Shown: in pieces, positions 20,645 through 28,533 of the stretch
Layout: each line of letters opens with the position of its first letter
Numbering within the stretch: position 1 is the stretch's first letter
Source: Pseudomonas tumuqii
GTDB taxonomy: Bacteria; Pseudomonadota; Gammaproteobacteria; Pseudomonadales; Pseudomonadaceae
DNA length: 64,000 nt
Direction: 5' to 3'
Assembly: GCF_013184545.1 (NCBI RefSeq)
Contig: NZ_JAAOJA010000001.1
Location: forward strand, 124,001 to 188,000
Position numbers and translations under genes: made by a program
The notes under the pieces: generated by a model
The model's database searches: none
What the model saw: the letters and a program-made list of their open reading frames with translations, nothing else
What the model was told of the DNA's origin: nothing

Positions 20645-21788
20645 ATGGGCTTCGTGCCTCGGTATTGGCGGTGGCAGGGCGAGAGTAGGCGCCGGTGAGG
20701 GCCGGCAGCAAGGTGGAGATCAGCCCCATCAGCATCAAGGCGAAGTACAGCTGGGCGCTGATCACCTGCTGGTGCAGGAGCAGGTTGAGGAAGACGATTT
20801 CGGTCAGGCCGCGGGTGTTCAGCAGCACGCTCTCGCGCCACTTGCCGGGGGCCGGCGCCAGGCATCCGGCGGCCCAGCTCAGGCCCAGCCAGTTGCCCAG
20901 CAGCTTGCTGGCGATCGGCAACAGCAGCAGGGCGCCGAACTGCAGCCAGGAATAGGCCAGCCAGGCGTTGTGCCAGTCGATCTGCAGCAGGCCGTAGGCG
21001 AGGATCAGCGGCACCGCCAGCCAGGTCTGCAGGGCGGCAAACACGTTGGCCGGCAACGGCAGGCGCAGCGGTATGCGCAGGGCGGCGCAGCACAACAGGT
21101 AGGCGATGCCGAACACCAGGGCGTTCAGCTTGAGCTGCTGCATGACCAGCAGCAGGGCGAGGAAACACAGGCCGTTGCAGCGCGCCGCGCGGCATGGCAG
21201 CAGCTTGAACAGCACGGGCAGGCCGGCCGCCAGCAGCGGCCAGAGCAGGGTGGCCGGCGCGCTGCTGCCCTGGGCCAGGCCGAAGATCAGCCAGCACAGC
21301 AGGTCCATGAAGATCGCCGCCTGCAGCAGCTGGCGGATGCGCGCCGGCGGGTAGCCGAGGTGCTGCAGGTAGAGGAACAGCACCGGGATGGCGGTGAGGG
21401 CGAACAGCAGGCCGACGGCAATGCTGCCCAGCAGGCTCTGCGCCGGCAGCAGCCACAGGGCGCAGGCCAGGCCGCAGAAGAATGGCAGGAAGAAACTCGG
21501 CAGGGCGATCTTGATGCTGGCGGGCTGCAGGTCGAGGTCGATCACGTCACTGAGGATATGCCCCAGCAGCAGGGTGAAGGCCACCCCGTACAGCGGCTTG
21601 AGCCAGTCGGCGGCGAGCAGCTCGTCGGCACCGAAGCCATGTGGCGCACTCCACAGCATCAGCAGCGGCAGGCCGAGGGTGGCCAGCAGCAATTGGCTGA
21701 CGATGGGGATCAGGCGCAGACGGCTGCCGAGCCAGGTGGCGGCAGCGAACAGGGCCAGCAGGCCGAGCCAGAACAGGCCGATGCTCAT
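20631..21788 (-). CDS. Antiporter-like multi-pass membrane protein (CPA2 type)
   Basis: 385 residues made almost wholly of hydrophobic segments (about 12), with the look of a sodium/proton or potassium/proton exchanger core of the Kef/CPA2 family: GHILSDVIDLDLQPASIKIALPSF, LTAIPVLFLYLQHLGY and LNTRGLTEIVFLNLLL, the last resembling the conserved R-G family segment. The start ATG 21788 overlaps the MMPL stop (ATGA). A longer frame reaching 22166 lies inside the MMPL gene and is rejected. It is translated as part of the pigment operon. Its task there is unknown; ion coupling of pigment export is a guess. Confidence 0.75.
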   Translation of the reverse strand: MSIGLFWLGLLALFAAATWLGSRLRLIPIVSQLLLATLGLPLLMLWSAPHGFGADELLAADWLKPLYGVAFTLLLGHILSDVIDLDLQPASIKIALPSFFLPFFCGLACALWLLPAQSLLGSIAVGLLFALTAIPVLFLYLQHLGYPPARIRQLLQAAIFMDLLCWLIFGLAQGSSAPATLLWPLLAAGLPVLFKLLPCRAARCNGLCFLALLLVMQQLKLNALVFGIAYLLCCAALRIPLRLPLPANVFAALQTWLAVPLILAYGLLQIDWHNAWLAYSWLQFGALLLLPIASKLLGNWLGLSWAAGCLAPAPGKWRESVLLNTRGLTEIVFLNLLLHQQVISAQLYFALMLMGLISTLLPALTGAYSRPATANTEARSPYEVP

Positions 21789-24139
21789 GCCTCCACCGTC
21801 TGGTTCTGGGCGCTGCGCTGAGTGCCGGCCCAGGGTGCGAGGAGGCAGCAGAACAGCAGGCCGAGGCTGATGGCCAGGCCAAAGTTGGCGATGACCGGGG
21901 TCTGGCTGAGCAGCAGCAGGCCGAAGGACAGCCAGCTGGTCAGGGCCGCGAGCAGGGTGCCGAGCAGGCTCACCGCCGGGCCGCCGATGTTCTCGCGCAT
22001 GAGGATCGCGTAGTCGACGCCGATGGCGGTGATCAACAGCAGGCCGAACAGGCTGAACAGGGTCAGCGGTTGCCCCAGCCAGCCGAGGCAGGCCAGTGCC
22101 GTGAGGGCGGCCAGCAGCGGCAGGCAGACGATGCGCAGGGCACCGCCGAGGCCGAACGGCAGGCACAGCAACAGCAGGATCGCCGCGATGGACATCAGTT
22201 TGAGCTGCGCCGCGCTCAGTTGGGTGGCGCTGAACAGGCTGTTCAGCTCGCCGAGACGGTCTACCAGTTGCACGCCGTCGAGCCCTGCGCCGACGCTGTG
22301 CAGCACGCTGGTATCGTTCAGGCCTTGCAGGCTGACCAGTCCGGCCACGCCAGCGTCGCCGCGGCCGAGCCAGAGCGGGCGCCAGGCCTCGCCGAGCGGG
22401 CCGGCGAGGGCCTGTTCGAGCCGCGGTTGTGCGCTGTTCAGCAGCAGCGCCAGTTCCGCGTGCAAGGCGGCCTCGGGAATGCCGGCCGCCAGCAGCGGCT
22501 GCCAGTGCTGCGGCAAGCCTTGCAGCGCCTGGCGCAGTGCGTGCTGCGAGTCGGCCGGGGCGACCAGCTGGCTGAGCGCGCGGTAACCGAGCAGCTGGCC
22601 GTCGGCCACGGCACGCTCCAGGCGCTCGCTCAACGCGGCCTGGCGCTGCAGTAGCTGTTGCTCATCGCTGGCGCGCACCAGGAAGAACTGGCTGGTGGGT
22701 TGCTGGCCGGTCAGCTCGGCGATCCGCTGGGCTTCGTCGAGCAGCTGCGGCTCTGCGCCCAGCCACTGGCGCACATCGTTCTGCGTCTGCAGTTGCAGCA
22801 GCCCGGCGGCGCAGAACAGCAGGAGCAGGCCAAGCAGTTTGCGGTTGCCGATGCTGGCGAGCAGACGGGCACGCAGGCTCAGCAGGTTTTCGCTGAAGCG
22901 CAGCAGGCCGGGCGCGGGCCGTAGCTGCAGGCCGCCGAGCCAGGCCGGGAGCAGGCACACCGCGCAGAGGTAGGCGGCGATCAGCCCGGCGGCGGAAAAC
23001 ACGGCGATCTGGGTCAGCGCCGGGAAGGGGGTGAAGGCCAGCGCCAGGTAGCCGATCAGGTTGGTGCCCAGGCTCAGGCTGAGGCCGGGCAGGGTCGCGG
23101 CCAGGGCACTCCAGCTGTGCCAGTGGGCCTGGCCGTGCAACCTGCTCCAGCTTTTACTCAGATAATGCTGCGGGTAGTCGGCGGCCACGCCGATCAGGCT
23201 GGCGCCGAGCACCAGGGTCAGCGCATTGATCTGGCCGAACACCAGCACGCAGGCGGCGCAACCGGCGAGCAGCGCCACGCCGATGGGCAGCAGGCTGACC
23301 AGCACGCGCGCGCGGCGATAGCTCAGCAGCAACAGCAGGAGGATGCCGAGGGTCGCGATGCCGCCGATCCAGGCCACTTCTTGGCTTGCCCGGGCCTGGC
23401 CGGCGGCGGCGTAGAGCAGGCCGCTGGCGGCGAGCAGTTGACCGCCCTCGGCACTGACCAGGGCGCGCGTGCTGGCCACCTGGCTGGCGACCGCCGGCGC
23501 TGCCTGCAGGTCGAATGAGTCGCCGCGGATGCGCGCGCGCAGCAGCGCCCAGGTCAGGCCCTGGTCTTCGACCAGCAGCGCGCCGCTGCCCAGATCGGTC
23601 TGGATCCGCGGGTGCGGGTTGAGCGCCTGTTGCGCGCGGGCGCCCAGGCCCAGCCAGTCCTGATCGATAGGCAGCAGGCTGACGCTGGCGAAGGTGTCGA
23701 ACAGCTGGGCGGCGCGTTGCTGGATAAAACCGTCGGGCTGGGTGATCAGCAGTTGCCGGTCTGCGTGCGGCAGCAGGCTCAGACGGCTGCTGCGCACCTG
23801 CTGGCGCAGGGCGTCCAGGTCGGCCTGGAGACTCCACTGCAGCTGCTCGAAGCGCTCCGCTTCGGCCCATTGCCGAGCGATGCGCTGCACCAGGACAATC
23901 GCCTGCTCGCGCTCGGCATGGCCGACCAGCACCAGCAGCTCGCGATTCAGCGGCTCCTGCATGCGCCGTTCGGCCTGCTGCACCAGTTCGTCGCTTGCGC
24001 CTTGCGGCAGCAGGGCGAGCATGCTCGCCTGCAACGGCGGGCCGGCGCGCCACTGCCAGGCGCTCAGTGCCAGCAGCGCCAGCAGCAGGGCGAGGAACAG
24101 GCGCGGCAGGAGCCGTCTCGACCGATGGTCAAGGCGCAA
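21785..24139 (-). CDS. MMPL/RND-family exporter (ApeM-like)
   Basis: 784-residue membrane transporter with one N-terminal helix, a periplasmic domain and two sets of five to six helices (VAWIGGIATLGILLLLLLSYRRARVLVSLL and LKLMSIAAILLLLCLPFGLGG), the MMPL/RND half-repeat plan. The motifs GVAADYPQHYLSKSW and TAIGVDYAILMRENIGG match the two-fold GVDYA signature of the family, in which an Asp in helix 4/10 carries protons. The first copy reads GVAADY and the second GVDYA. It should export the aryl polyene lipid across the inner membrane. It overlaps the LolA-like gene upstream by 11 bases. Confidence 0.87.
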   Translation of the reverse strand: MRLDHRSRRLLPRLFLALLLALLALSAWQWRAGPPLQASMLALLPQGASDELVQQAERRMQEPLNRELLVLVGHAEREQAIVLVQRIARQWAEAERFEQLQWSLQADLDALRQQVRSSRLSLLPHADRQLLITQPDGFIQQRAAQLFDTFASVSLLPIDQDWLGLGARAQQALNPHPRIQTDLGSGALLVEDQGLTWALLRARIRGDSFDLQAAPAVASQVASTRALVSAEGGQLLAASGLLYAAAGQARASQEVAWIGGIATLGILLLLLLSYRRARVLVSLLPIGVALLAGCAACVLVFGQINALTLVLGASLIGVAADYPQHYLSKSWSRLHGQAHWHSWSALAATLPGLSLSLGTNLIGYLALAFTPFPALTQIAVFSAAGLIAAYLCAVCLLPAWLGGLQLRPAPGLLRFSENLLSLRARLLASIGNRKLLGLLLLFCAAGLLQLQTQNDVRQWLGAEPQLLDEAQRIAELTGQQPTSQFFLVRASDEQQLLQRQAALSERLERAVADGQLLGYRALSQLVAPADSQHALRQALQGLPQHWQPLLAAGIPEAALHAELALLLNSAQPRLEQALAGPLGEAWRPLWLGRGDAGVAGLVSLQGLNDTSVLHSVGAGLDGVQLVDRLGELNSLFSATQLSAAQLKLMSIAAILLLLCLPFGLGGALRIVCLPLLAALTALACLGWLGQPLTLFSLFGLLLITAIGVDYAILMRENIGGPAVSLLGTLLAALTSWLSFGLLLLSQTPVIANFGLAISLGLLFCCLLAPWAGTQRSAQNQTVEA

Positions 24140-24731
24140 GGGCGAGGCGCTCCGCTTCGCTCAAGCGATCGTCGACCTGGCTCTGCGGCAGGCGCAGCAG
24201 GGTGCTGTCACCCTGGGTTTCCGTCAGTTCGATACGCTCGACCAGTGCGCCACCCTGGATATGGATGGCGCTGAAGATCTGTTGCAGCAGCCGCGAGCGC
24301 GGCGTCAGGCTGAGCTGCCAGGCCTCGGCATCGCCGCTCAACTGCAGCTCGAAGTCGTCGGCCAGGCCGGCATGGTCGCCCCTGAGCACGGCGAGGAACA
24401 GCCGGCTCTGCTGCGCGGCGACGTCCTGCCCGGGTTGCGGCTGCCAGCCCTGGGGCGTGCGTCGGGCAATGCCCCGGTCGCCGATGCGGTAATCCTGCTG
24501 CAGCGGGCTGTGCAACTGCCAGAGCAGGCCATGCGCGCGGGACAGGACGAACTGGCCGCGGCTGGTCAGCGGCTGCGGCAGGGCGCGCAGGTGTTTTTCC
24601 TGGATGAACGGGCCACGCACCACGGCCGGCTTGGCCAGTTGGGCGCCGAGCTGCTCGAGGTCGAAGGCCTGGGCCAGGCTGGCACCGAGCAGCGCGATGC
24701 CGACGGCGATACCCCGCAGGAAACGCCTCAT
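24129..24731 (-). CDS. LolA-like outer-membrane lipoprotein carrier (ApeL-like)
   Basis: 200 residues with a Sec signal peptide (MRRFLRGIAVGIALLGASLAQA). The mature beta-rich domain begins FDLEQLGAQLAKPAVVRGPFIQEKHL, and the segments GQFVLSRAHGLLWQLHSPL and YRIGDRGIARR are typical of LolA-like carriers that shield lipid chains in the periplasm. ATG 24731 overlaps the thioesterase stop (ATGA). With the MMPL protein it likely forms the route that takes the pigment lipid to the outer membrane. An upstream frame extension is ignored. Confidence 0.83.
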   Translation of the reverse strand: MRRFLRGIAVGIALLGASLAQAFDLEQLGAQLAKPAVVRGPFIQEKHLRALPQPLTSRGQFVLSRAHGLLWQLHSPLQQDYRIGDRGIARRTPQGWQPQPGQDVAAQQSRLFLAVLRGDHAGLADDFELQLSGDAEAWQLSLTPRSRLLQQIFSAIHIQGGALVERIELTETQGDSTLLRLPQSQVDDRLSEAERLALAP

Positions 24732-25153
24732 GCGAGCGCCTTCTCTACCGCGTCGAGCAACACCCGCGGCGAGGCCAGTTGCATCTCGCGGCTGGCCATC
24801 GCCACCGCCACCTGCACGCTGCTGCCGCGGGTCATGCGTTCGCCGGTCTCGGCGTCGGAGATCAGGTAGTGGATCTTCAGGCGGTTTTCCCATTCGATCA
24901 GGTCGGCACGCACGATGAGCGTCTGGCCGAAGCGGGCGCCACGGATGTAGCGCAGCTGCAGGTCGATGATCGGCCAGACATAGCCCGCCGCACGCATCTG
25001 CGTGTAGTTGTGGCCGAGCCTGTCGAGCAGGGCGCAGCGCGCCATCTCGAAATACTTGACGTAGTGGCCGTGCCAGACCACGTCCATCGAGTCGACGTCG
25101 AAGAAGGGCACGACCAGCTCGATCTCGGCCTGCAATACGCCTTGGCTACGCAT
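24728..25153 (-). CDS. 4-hydroxybenzoyl-CoA-type thioesterase (ApeK-like)
   Basis: 141-residue hot-dog thioesterase with the family signature DVDSMDVVWHGHYVKYFEMAR, whose first Asp is the usual catalytic residue, and a helix LLDRLGHNYTQM. It would release or proof-read acyl chains from the carrier protein. The ATG 25153 is preceded by AAGGAG nine bases upstream. Its stop overlaps the LolA-like start. A longer frame extending towards the lyase gene covers the repeat-containing spacer and is not supported. Confidence 0.87.
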   Translation of the reverse strand: MRSQGVLQAEIELVVPFFDVDSMDVVWHGHYVKYFEMARCALLDRLGHNYTQMRAAGYVWPIIDLQLRYIRGARFGQTLIVRADLIEWENRLKIHYLISDAETGERMTRGSSVQVAVAMASREMQLASPRVLLDAVEKALA

Positions 25154-25212
25154 GGGCGGCTCCTTGGCGGGTGGTGCGCGCGACGCAGCCTGCGCGGTAT
25201 GCGGTGCTGGCC

Positions 25213-25233
25213 GTAGGGTGCGCCGTGCGCACC
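25213..25233. repeat. Dispersed GTAGGGTGCGCCGTGCGCACC repeat
   Basis: Second copy of the repeat seen after gltD (11129-11204), in the 89-base gap between the ammonia-lyase and the thioesterase. This is one of only two sizeable breaks inside an otherwise overlapping operon. Confidence 0.6.
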
Positions 25234-25242
25234 AGGGCGGAC

Positions 25243-26784
25243 TCAGGCATATAGCCTCCAATGCTGGTCGCGGATACGGGTCAGGCACAGGCGCAGTTCG
25301 CCTTCCAGGGCGCGGTCTTCGATCACCGGCGGAAAATCCGCACTCAGCTGTTCGCGCATGGCCGCCACGGGGGCGGGGATGTCGCTCTTGCCGTCGCGCA
25401 GGCGCAGCCAGACGCCCTGGTTGGCCGCCAGCAGGGTGGCGGCGGCGACCTGTTCGGTCAGTTCCAGGCTGCGCAGGGCATCGCGCGCGGCAATGGTGCC
25501 CATGCTCACCTTGTCCTGGTTGTGGCACTCGGTGGAGCGCGAGAACACGCTGGCCGGCATGCTGTTTTTCAGCGCTTCGGCGGTCCAGGCGCTGGCGCCG
25601 ATCTGCACCGCCTTGAAGCCGTGATTGATCATCGCGCTGACCGCCGGCGCACCGGACAGGTTGCTCGGCAGGCCGTGGTTGTAGCGCGTGTCCACCAGCA
25701 GGGCGAGCTGGCGGTCGAGCAGGTCGGCGACGTTGCCGACCAGGTTCTTCAGGCTGTCCATGGCAAAGGCGATATGCCCGCCGTAGAAGTGCCCGCCATG
25801 CAGCACGCGCTCGGCTTCGGCGTCGATCAGCGGGTTGTCGTTGGCGCTGTTCAGTTCGGTTTCGATGAATTGCCGGAGCAGGCCCAGGCTGTCGGCCATC
25901 ACCCCGAGCACATGCGGCGCGCAGCGCAGCGAGTAGCGGTCCTGCAGGCGGTGCAGCGGCGCGGTCGGTGCGTCGATCGCCAGGTCCTGGCGCAGCCAGG
26001 CGGCCACCTGCATCTGCCCCGGGTGCGGCTTGGCGGCGAACAGGCGCTCGTCGAAGTGCTCCGGGTTGCCTTCCAGCGCCACCACGTTGAGGGCGGTGAT
26101 GCGCGTGGCCAGCTTGAGCAGGTACTCGGCGCGGGAAAACGCCAGGCAGGCCAGGGCGGTCATCACCGCGGTGCCGTTCATCAGCGCCAGCGCCTCCTTG
26201 GGCCGCAGGGTCAGCGGCGTCCAGCCCAGTTCGGCATGCACCTCGGCGGCGCTGCGTTGCGCGCCGCGATACAGCACCTCGCGCTCGCCGGACAGGGTGG
26301 CGGCGACATAGGACAGCGGGGTCAGGTCGCCGCTGGCGCCGACCGAGCCTTCTTCCGGGATGCGCGGCAGCACGTCATGCTCGAGAAAGGCGCGCAGGCG
26401 TTCCAGCAGTTCCATGCGTACCCCGGAAACCCCCTGGCACAGCGACTGCAAACGCACGGCCAGCACCGCCCGGGTGCTCGCTTCGTCGAGCAACTGGCCC
26501 AGGCCGCAGCCATGAAAGGTGTAGAGGTGGCGCGGCAGCGCCTCGACCTGGTGCAGCGGCACGGCCACCACGCAGGAATCGCCGTAGCCGGTGGTGACAC
26601 CGTAGATCACGCCCTCCTTGTCCAGCAGGGTATCGAGGAAGCGCGGGCCCTTGTCGATCATCTCGCGATAGGCCGCATCGTCCTGCAGCAACGCCTGGGC
26701 GCGGCGTTGGGACAGGGCGTTGATGTGCTCGATACTCAGCGGTTGTTCGCCGAACACCACGGGTTCAGCCAGGTATGTCGTCAT
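25243..26784 (-). CDS. Aromatic amino acid ammonia-lyase (MIO family)
   Basis: 513 residues. The A-S-G triad that cyclises to the MIO electrophile is at residues 150-152 (GASGDLTPLSY), and a catalytic Tyr sits in YGVTTGYGD near residue 61. The usual family core blocks GNPEHFD, RYSLRCAPHVLG and NSANDNPLID follow. The lyase would turn histidine, tyrosine or phenylalanine into the corresponding acrylate; in this cluster a cinnamate or coumarate starter is most likely. The selectivity pair aligned by eye is Phe90-His91, neither the classical TAL (His-Leu), PAL (Phe-Leu) nor HAL (Ser-His) pair. No hut genes are nearby. The start is ATG 26784; the gene overlaps the acyltransferase by 20 bases. Confidence 0.86.
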   Translation of the reverse strand: MTTYLAEPVVFGEQPLSIEHINALSQRRAQALLQDDAAYREMIDKGPRFLDTLLDKEGVIYGVTTGYGDSCVVAVPLHQVEALPRHLYTFHGCGLGQLLDEASTRAVLAVRLQSLCQGVSGVRMELLERLRAFLEHDVLPRIPEEGSVGASGDLTPLSYVAATLSGEREVLYRGAQRSAAEVHAELGWTPLTLRPKEALALMNGTAVMTALACLAFSRAEYLLKLATRITALNVVALEGNPEHFDERLFAAKPHPGQMQVAAWLRQDLAIDAPTAPLHRLQDRYSLRCAPHVLGVMADSLGLLRQFIETELNSANDNPLIDAEAERVLHGGHFYGGHIAFAMDSLKNLVGNVADLLDRQLALLVDTRYNHGLPSNLSGAPAVSAMINHGFKAVQIGASAWTAEALKNSMPASVFSRSTECHNQDKVSMGTIAARDALRSLELTEQVAAATLLAANQGVWLRLRDGKSDIPAPVAAMREQLSADFPPVIEDRALEGELRLCLTRIRDQHWRLYA

Positions 26785-27709
26785 CTTGCTTCCAGAACGG
26801 GTAGAAGTTGAACCATTGGTGCGGCGCCTCCAGGCAGAGTTGGCCGAGGCGCTGCGCATAGCCCTGGACCCAGCGGCGGATCACCGCGTCGCGTTCGCCG
26901 CGCTTCCACTGTACGCGGTCGGCCAGGGGTTCGAGCAGCACCTGGTAGCGGCCGTCGATTTTCAGGCAACTCATCAGGTTGAGCGGGCAGCGCAGCAAAC
27001 CGGCCAGCAGCCAGGGGCCCTGGGGGAAGGCGGCGCTCTGGCCGAGAAAATCCACCGTGACGCTGCGGGCGCCATGCAGCGGCACGCGGTCGCCGGCGAT
27101 CGCCAGCCACTCGCCGCGTTCCAGGCGCTCGGACAGTTGCAGCATGATCGCCGGATCCAGTTCGCTGACCTGAATCAGGCGCAGGTTGCTGGCCCCGGCT
27201 TCATTGAGCAGGCGGTTGAACTGCTCGGCATGCTTGGTGTGCACCAGCACGTTCATCTGGACCTTGTTGTTCAGCTCGGCCAGCGCCCGGCACACTTCCA
27301 GGTTGCCCAGATGGGCGCCGATCAGCATCTGTCCGCGTTCGCCCTGCATCAGGCCGTGCAGGTCGTGGCGATCGATCAGGTCGATGTCCGGCAGGCCCAG
27401 CTTGCCGTTCCAGACGTCCAGCTTGTCCAGCAGGGAGTCGGCGAAGGCCATGAATTGGCGGAATACCGACCGGCGGCTGGGCTGCAGTTCGGCGCGCCCG
27501 CTCCAGTGGGCCAGGTTGCGCTGGTAGTGCCAGATATTGCGCCGGGCCTGGCCGCCGAGCAGGAAGAAGTACAGCACGATCAGGTAGAGCAGCGGGCTGA
27601 GCGCGCGGCGCCCGAGCAGGCGTACGGCCAGGGCGATGAATTTCATCAGGACGAAGCTGCCGCGCTCTTGCTGTGCGGCCCAATGCCTGCTGTTGCGCGG
27701 CTGGCTCAT
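26765..27709 (-). CDS. LpxL/LPLAT-family acyltransferase (ApeJ acyltransferase half)
   Basis: 314 residues, related to lipid A late acyltransferases. It has an N-terminal membrane helix (LYLIVLYFFLLGG), an H-x(4)-D/E-like block IGAHLGNLEVCRALA, the AIAGDRVPLHG segment and a C-terminal HQWFNFYPFWKQ, which is typical of LpxL-like proteins. The start ATG 27709 overlaps the glycosyltransferase stop (ATGA). In some aryl polyene clusters these two activities sit in one bifunctional protein (ApeJ); here they are separate but directly coupled frames. It probably acylates the sugar or glycerol head of the pigment lipid. Confidence 0.85.
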   Translation of the reverse strand: MSQPRNSRHWAAQQERGSFVLMKFIALAVRLLGRRALSPLLYLIVLYFFLLGGQARRNIWHYQRNLAHWSGRAELQPSRRSVFRQFMAFADSLLDKLDVWNGKLGLPDIDLIDRHDLHGLMQGERGQMLIGAHLGNLEVCRALAELNNKVQMNVLVHTKHAEQFNRLLNEAGASNLRLIQVSELDPAIMLQLSERLERGEWLAIAGDRVPLHGARSVTVDFLGQSAAFPQGPWLLAGLLRCPLNLMSCLKIDGRYQVLLEPLADRVQWKRGERDAVIRRWVQGYAQRLGQLCLEAPHQWFNFYPFWKQDDDIPG

Positions 27710-28440
27710 GCGCGCCACCGGCGCCAGAGCAGTTGCGGGGCGCGCAGGAGCATGCCGCAGAACAGTTTGGCGTGCATCTTGGTGATCAGCGCGTTGTCGT
27801 GCCACAGGCGAAAATGCGAGAGGCCGTCGGCCGGGTAGTGCACGCGCACCGGCAGCCAGCGCATCGGCTGATCGCGCCAGAACAGACGCACCAGGATCTC
27901 GGTGTCGAAGTCCATGCGCCGGCCGATGGCCACCGTGTCGAGCAGCGCCAGGGTGGCCGGCAGCGGGTAGAGGCGAAAGCCGCACATCGAGTCGCGAATG
28001 CTCAGCGACAGGCAGTTGATCCACACCCAGACATGGGTCAGGTAGCGGGCGTAGAGACGGCCTTTCGGCACGCTGGCATCGTATTGCGGGTAACCGCAGA
28101 TCAGGGTCTGTGGCTCGGCCTGCGAGGCGGCGAGGAAGATTGCCAGCTCGCTCAGGTCGTGCTGGCCGTCGGCGTCCACCTGCAGGGCGTGGCTGAAACC
28201 CAGCCGCGCCGCCTCACGCAGGCCGGCCATCACCGCGCCGCCCTTGCCCTGGTTGACGGGCAGGCGCAGCAGGGAGACGTCGGCCTGCGCGGCCAGACGA
28301 TCCATCGCCGCGGCGCAGGCCGGGCTGGAGGCGTCGTCGACCAGCACGCAGGGCAGTCCGGCGTCACGCAATGCCGCCACCACCGCCGGCAGGGCGTGCT
28401 CATGGTTGTACACCGGGATCACCGCGCAGGGCTTATACAT
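27706..28440 (-). CDS. Glycosyltransferase family 2 (ApeJ glycosyltransferase half)
   Basis: 244 residues of GT-A fold: the N-terminal AVIPVYNHEHALPAVV, nucleotide-binding VLVDDASSP, GKGGAVMAGLREA and the D-x-D motif LQVDADGQHD, followed by a SMCGFRLYP acceptor segment. It resembles dolichyl-phosphate-mannose synthase-like enzymes and should add a sugar to the pigment lipid or its anchor. The start is the ATG at 28440, 93 bases after the ligase-dehydratase stop, across a spacer that holds a palindromic repeat. Confidence 0.87.
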   Translation of the reverse strand: MYKPCAVIPVYNHEHALPAVVAALRDAGLPCVLVDDASSPACAAAMDRLAAQADVSLLRLPVNQGKGGAVMAGLREAARLGFSHALQVDADGQHDLSELAIFLAASQAEPQTLICGYPQYDASVPKGRLYARYLTHVWVWINCLSLSIRDSMCGFRLYPLPATLALLDTVAIGRRMDFDTEILVRLFWRDQPMRWLPVRVHYPADGLSHFRLWHDNALITKMHAKLFCGMLLRAPQLLWRRWRA

Positions 28441-28460
28441 GGGCTTTCCCTACGCAGGAT

Positions 28461-28517
28461 GGGTTGAGCGAAGCGATACCCATGGTGGTTTTGTCGGGTA
28501 TCGCTGCGCTCAACGCC
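28461..28517. repeat. Palindromic dispersed repeat (GGGTATCGCTGCGCTCAACG family)
   Basis: Right arm GGGTATCGCTGCGCTCAACG (28496-28515) and left arm GGTTGAGCGAAGCGATACCC (28462-28481) are near-perfect inverted copies with a 14-base loop. A single arm recurs at 38659-38680. It lies between two genes of the pigment operon and would form a strong RNA hairpin there. Similar units are common in mendocina-type Pseudomonas. Confidence 0.7.
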
Positions 28518-28533
28518 AACCTACAGAAGCATC

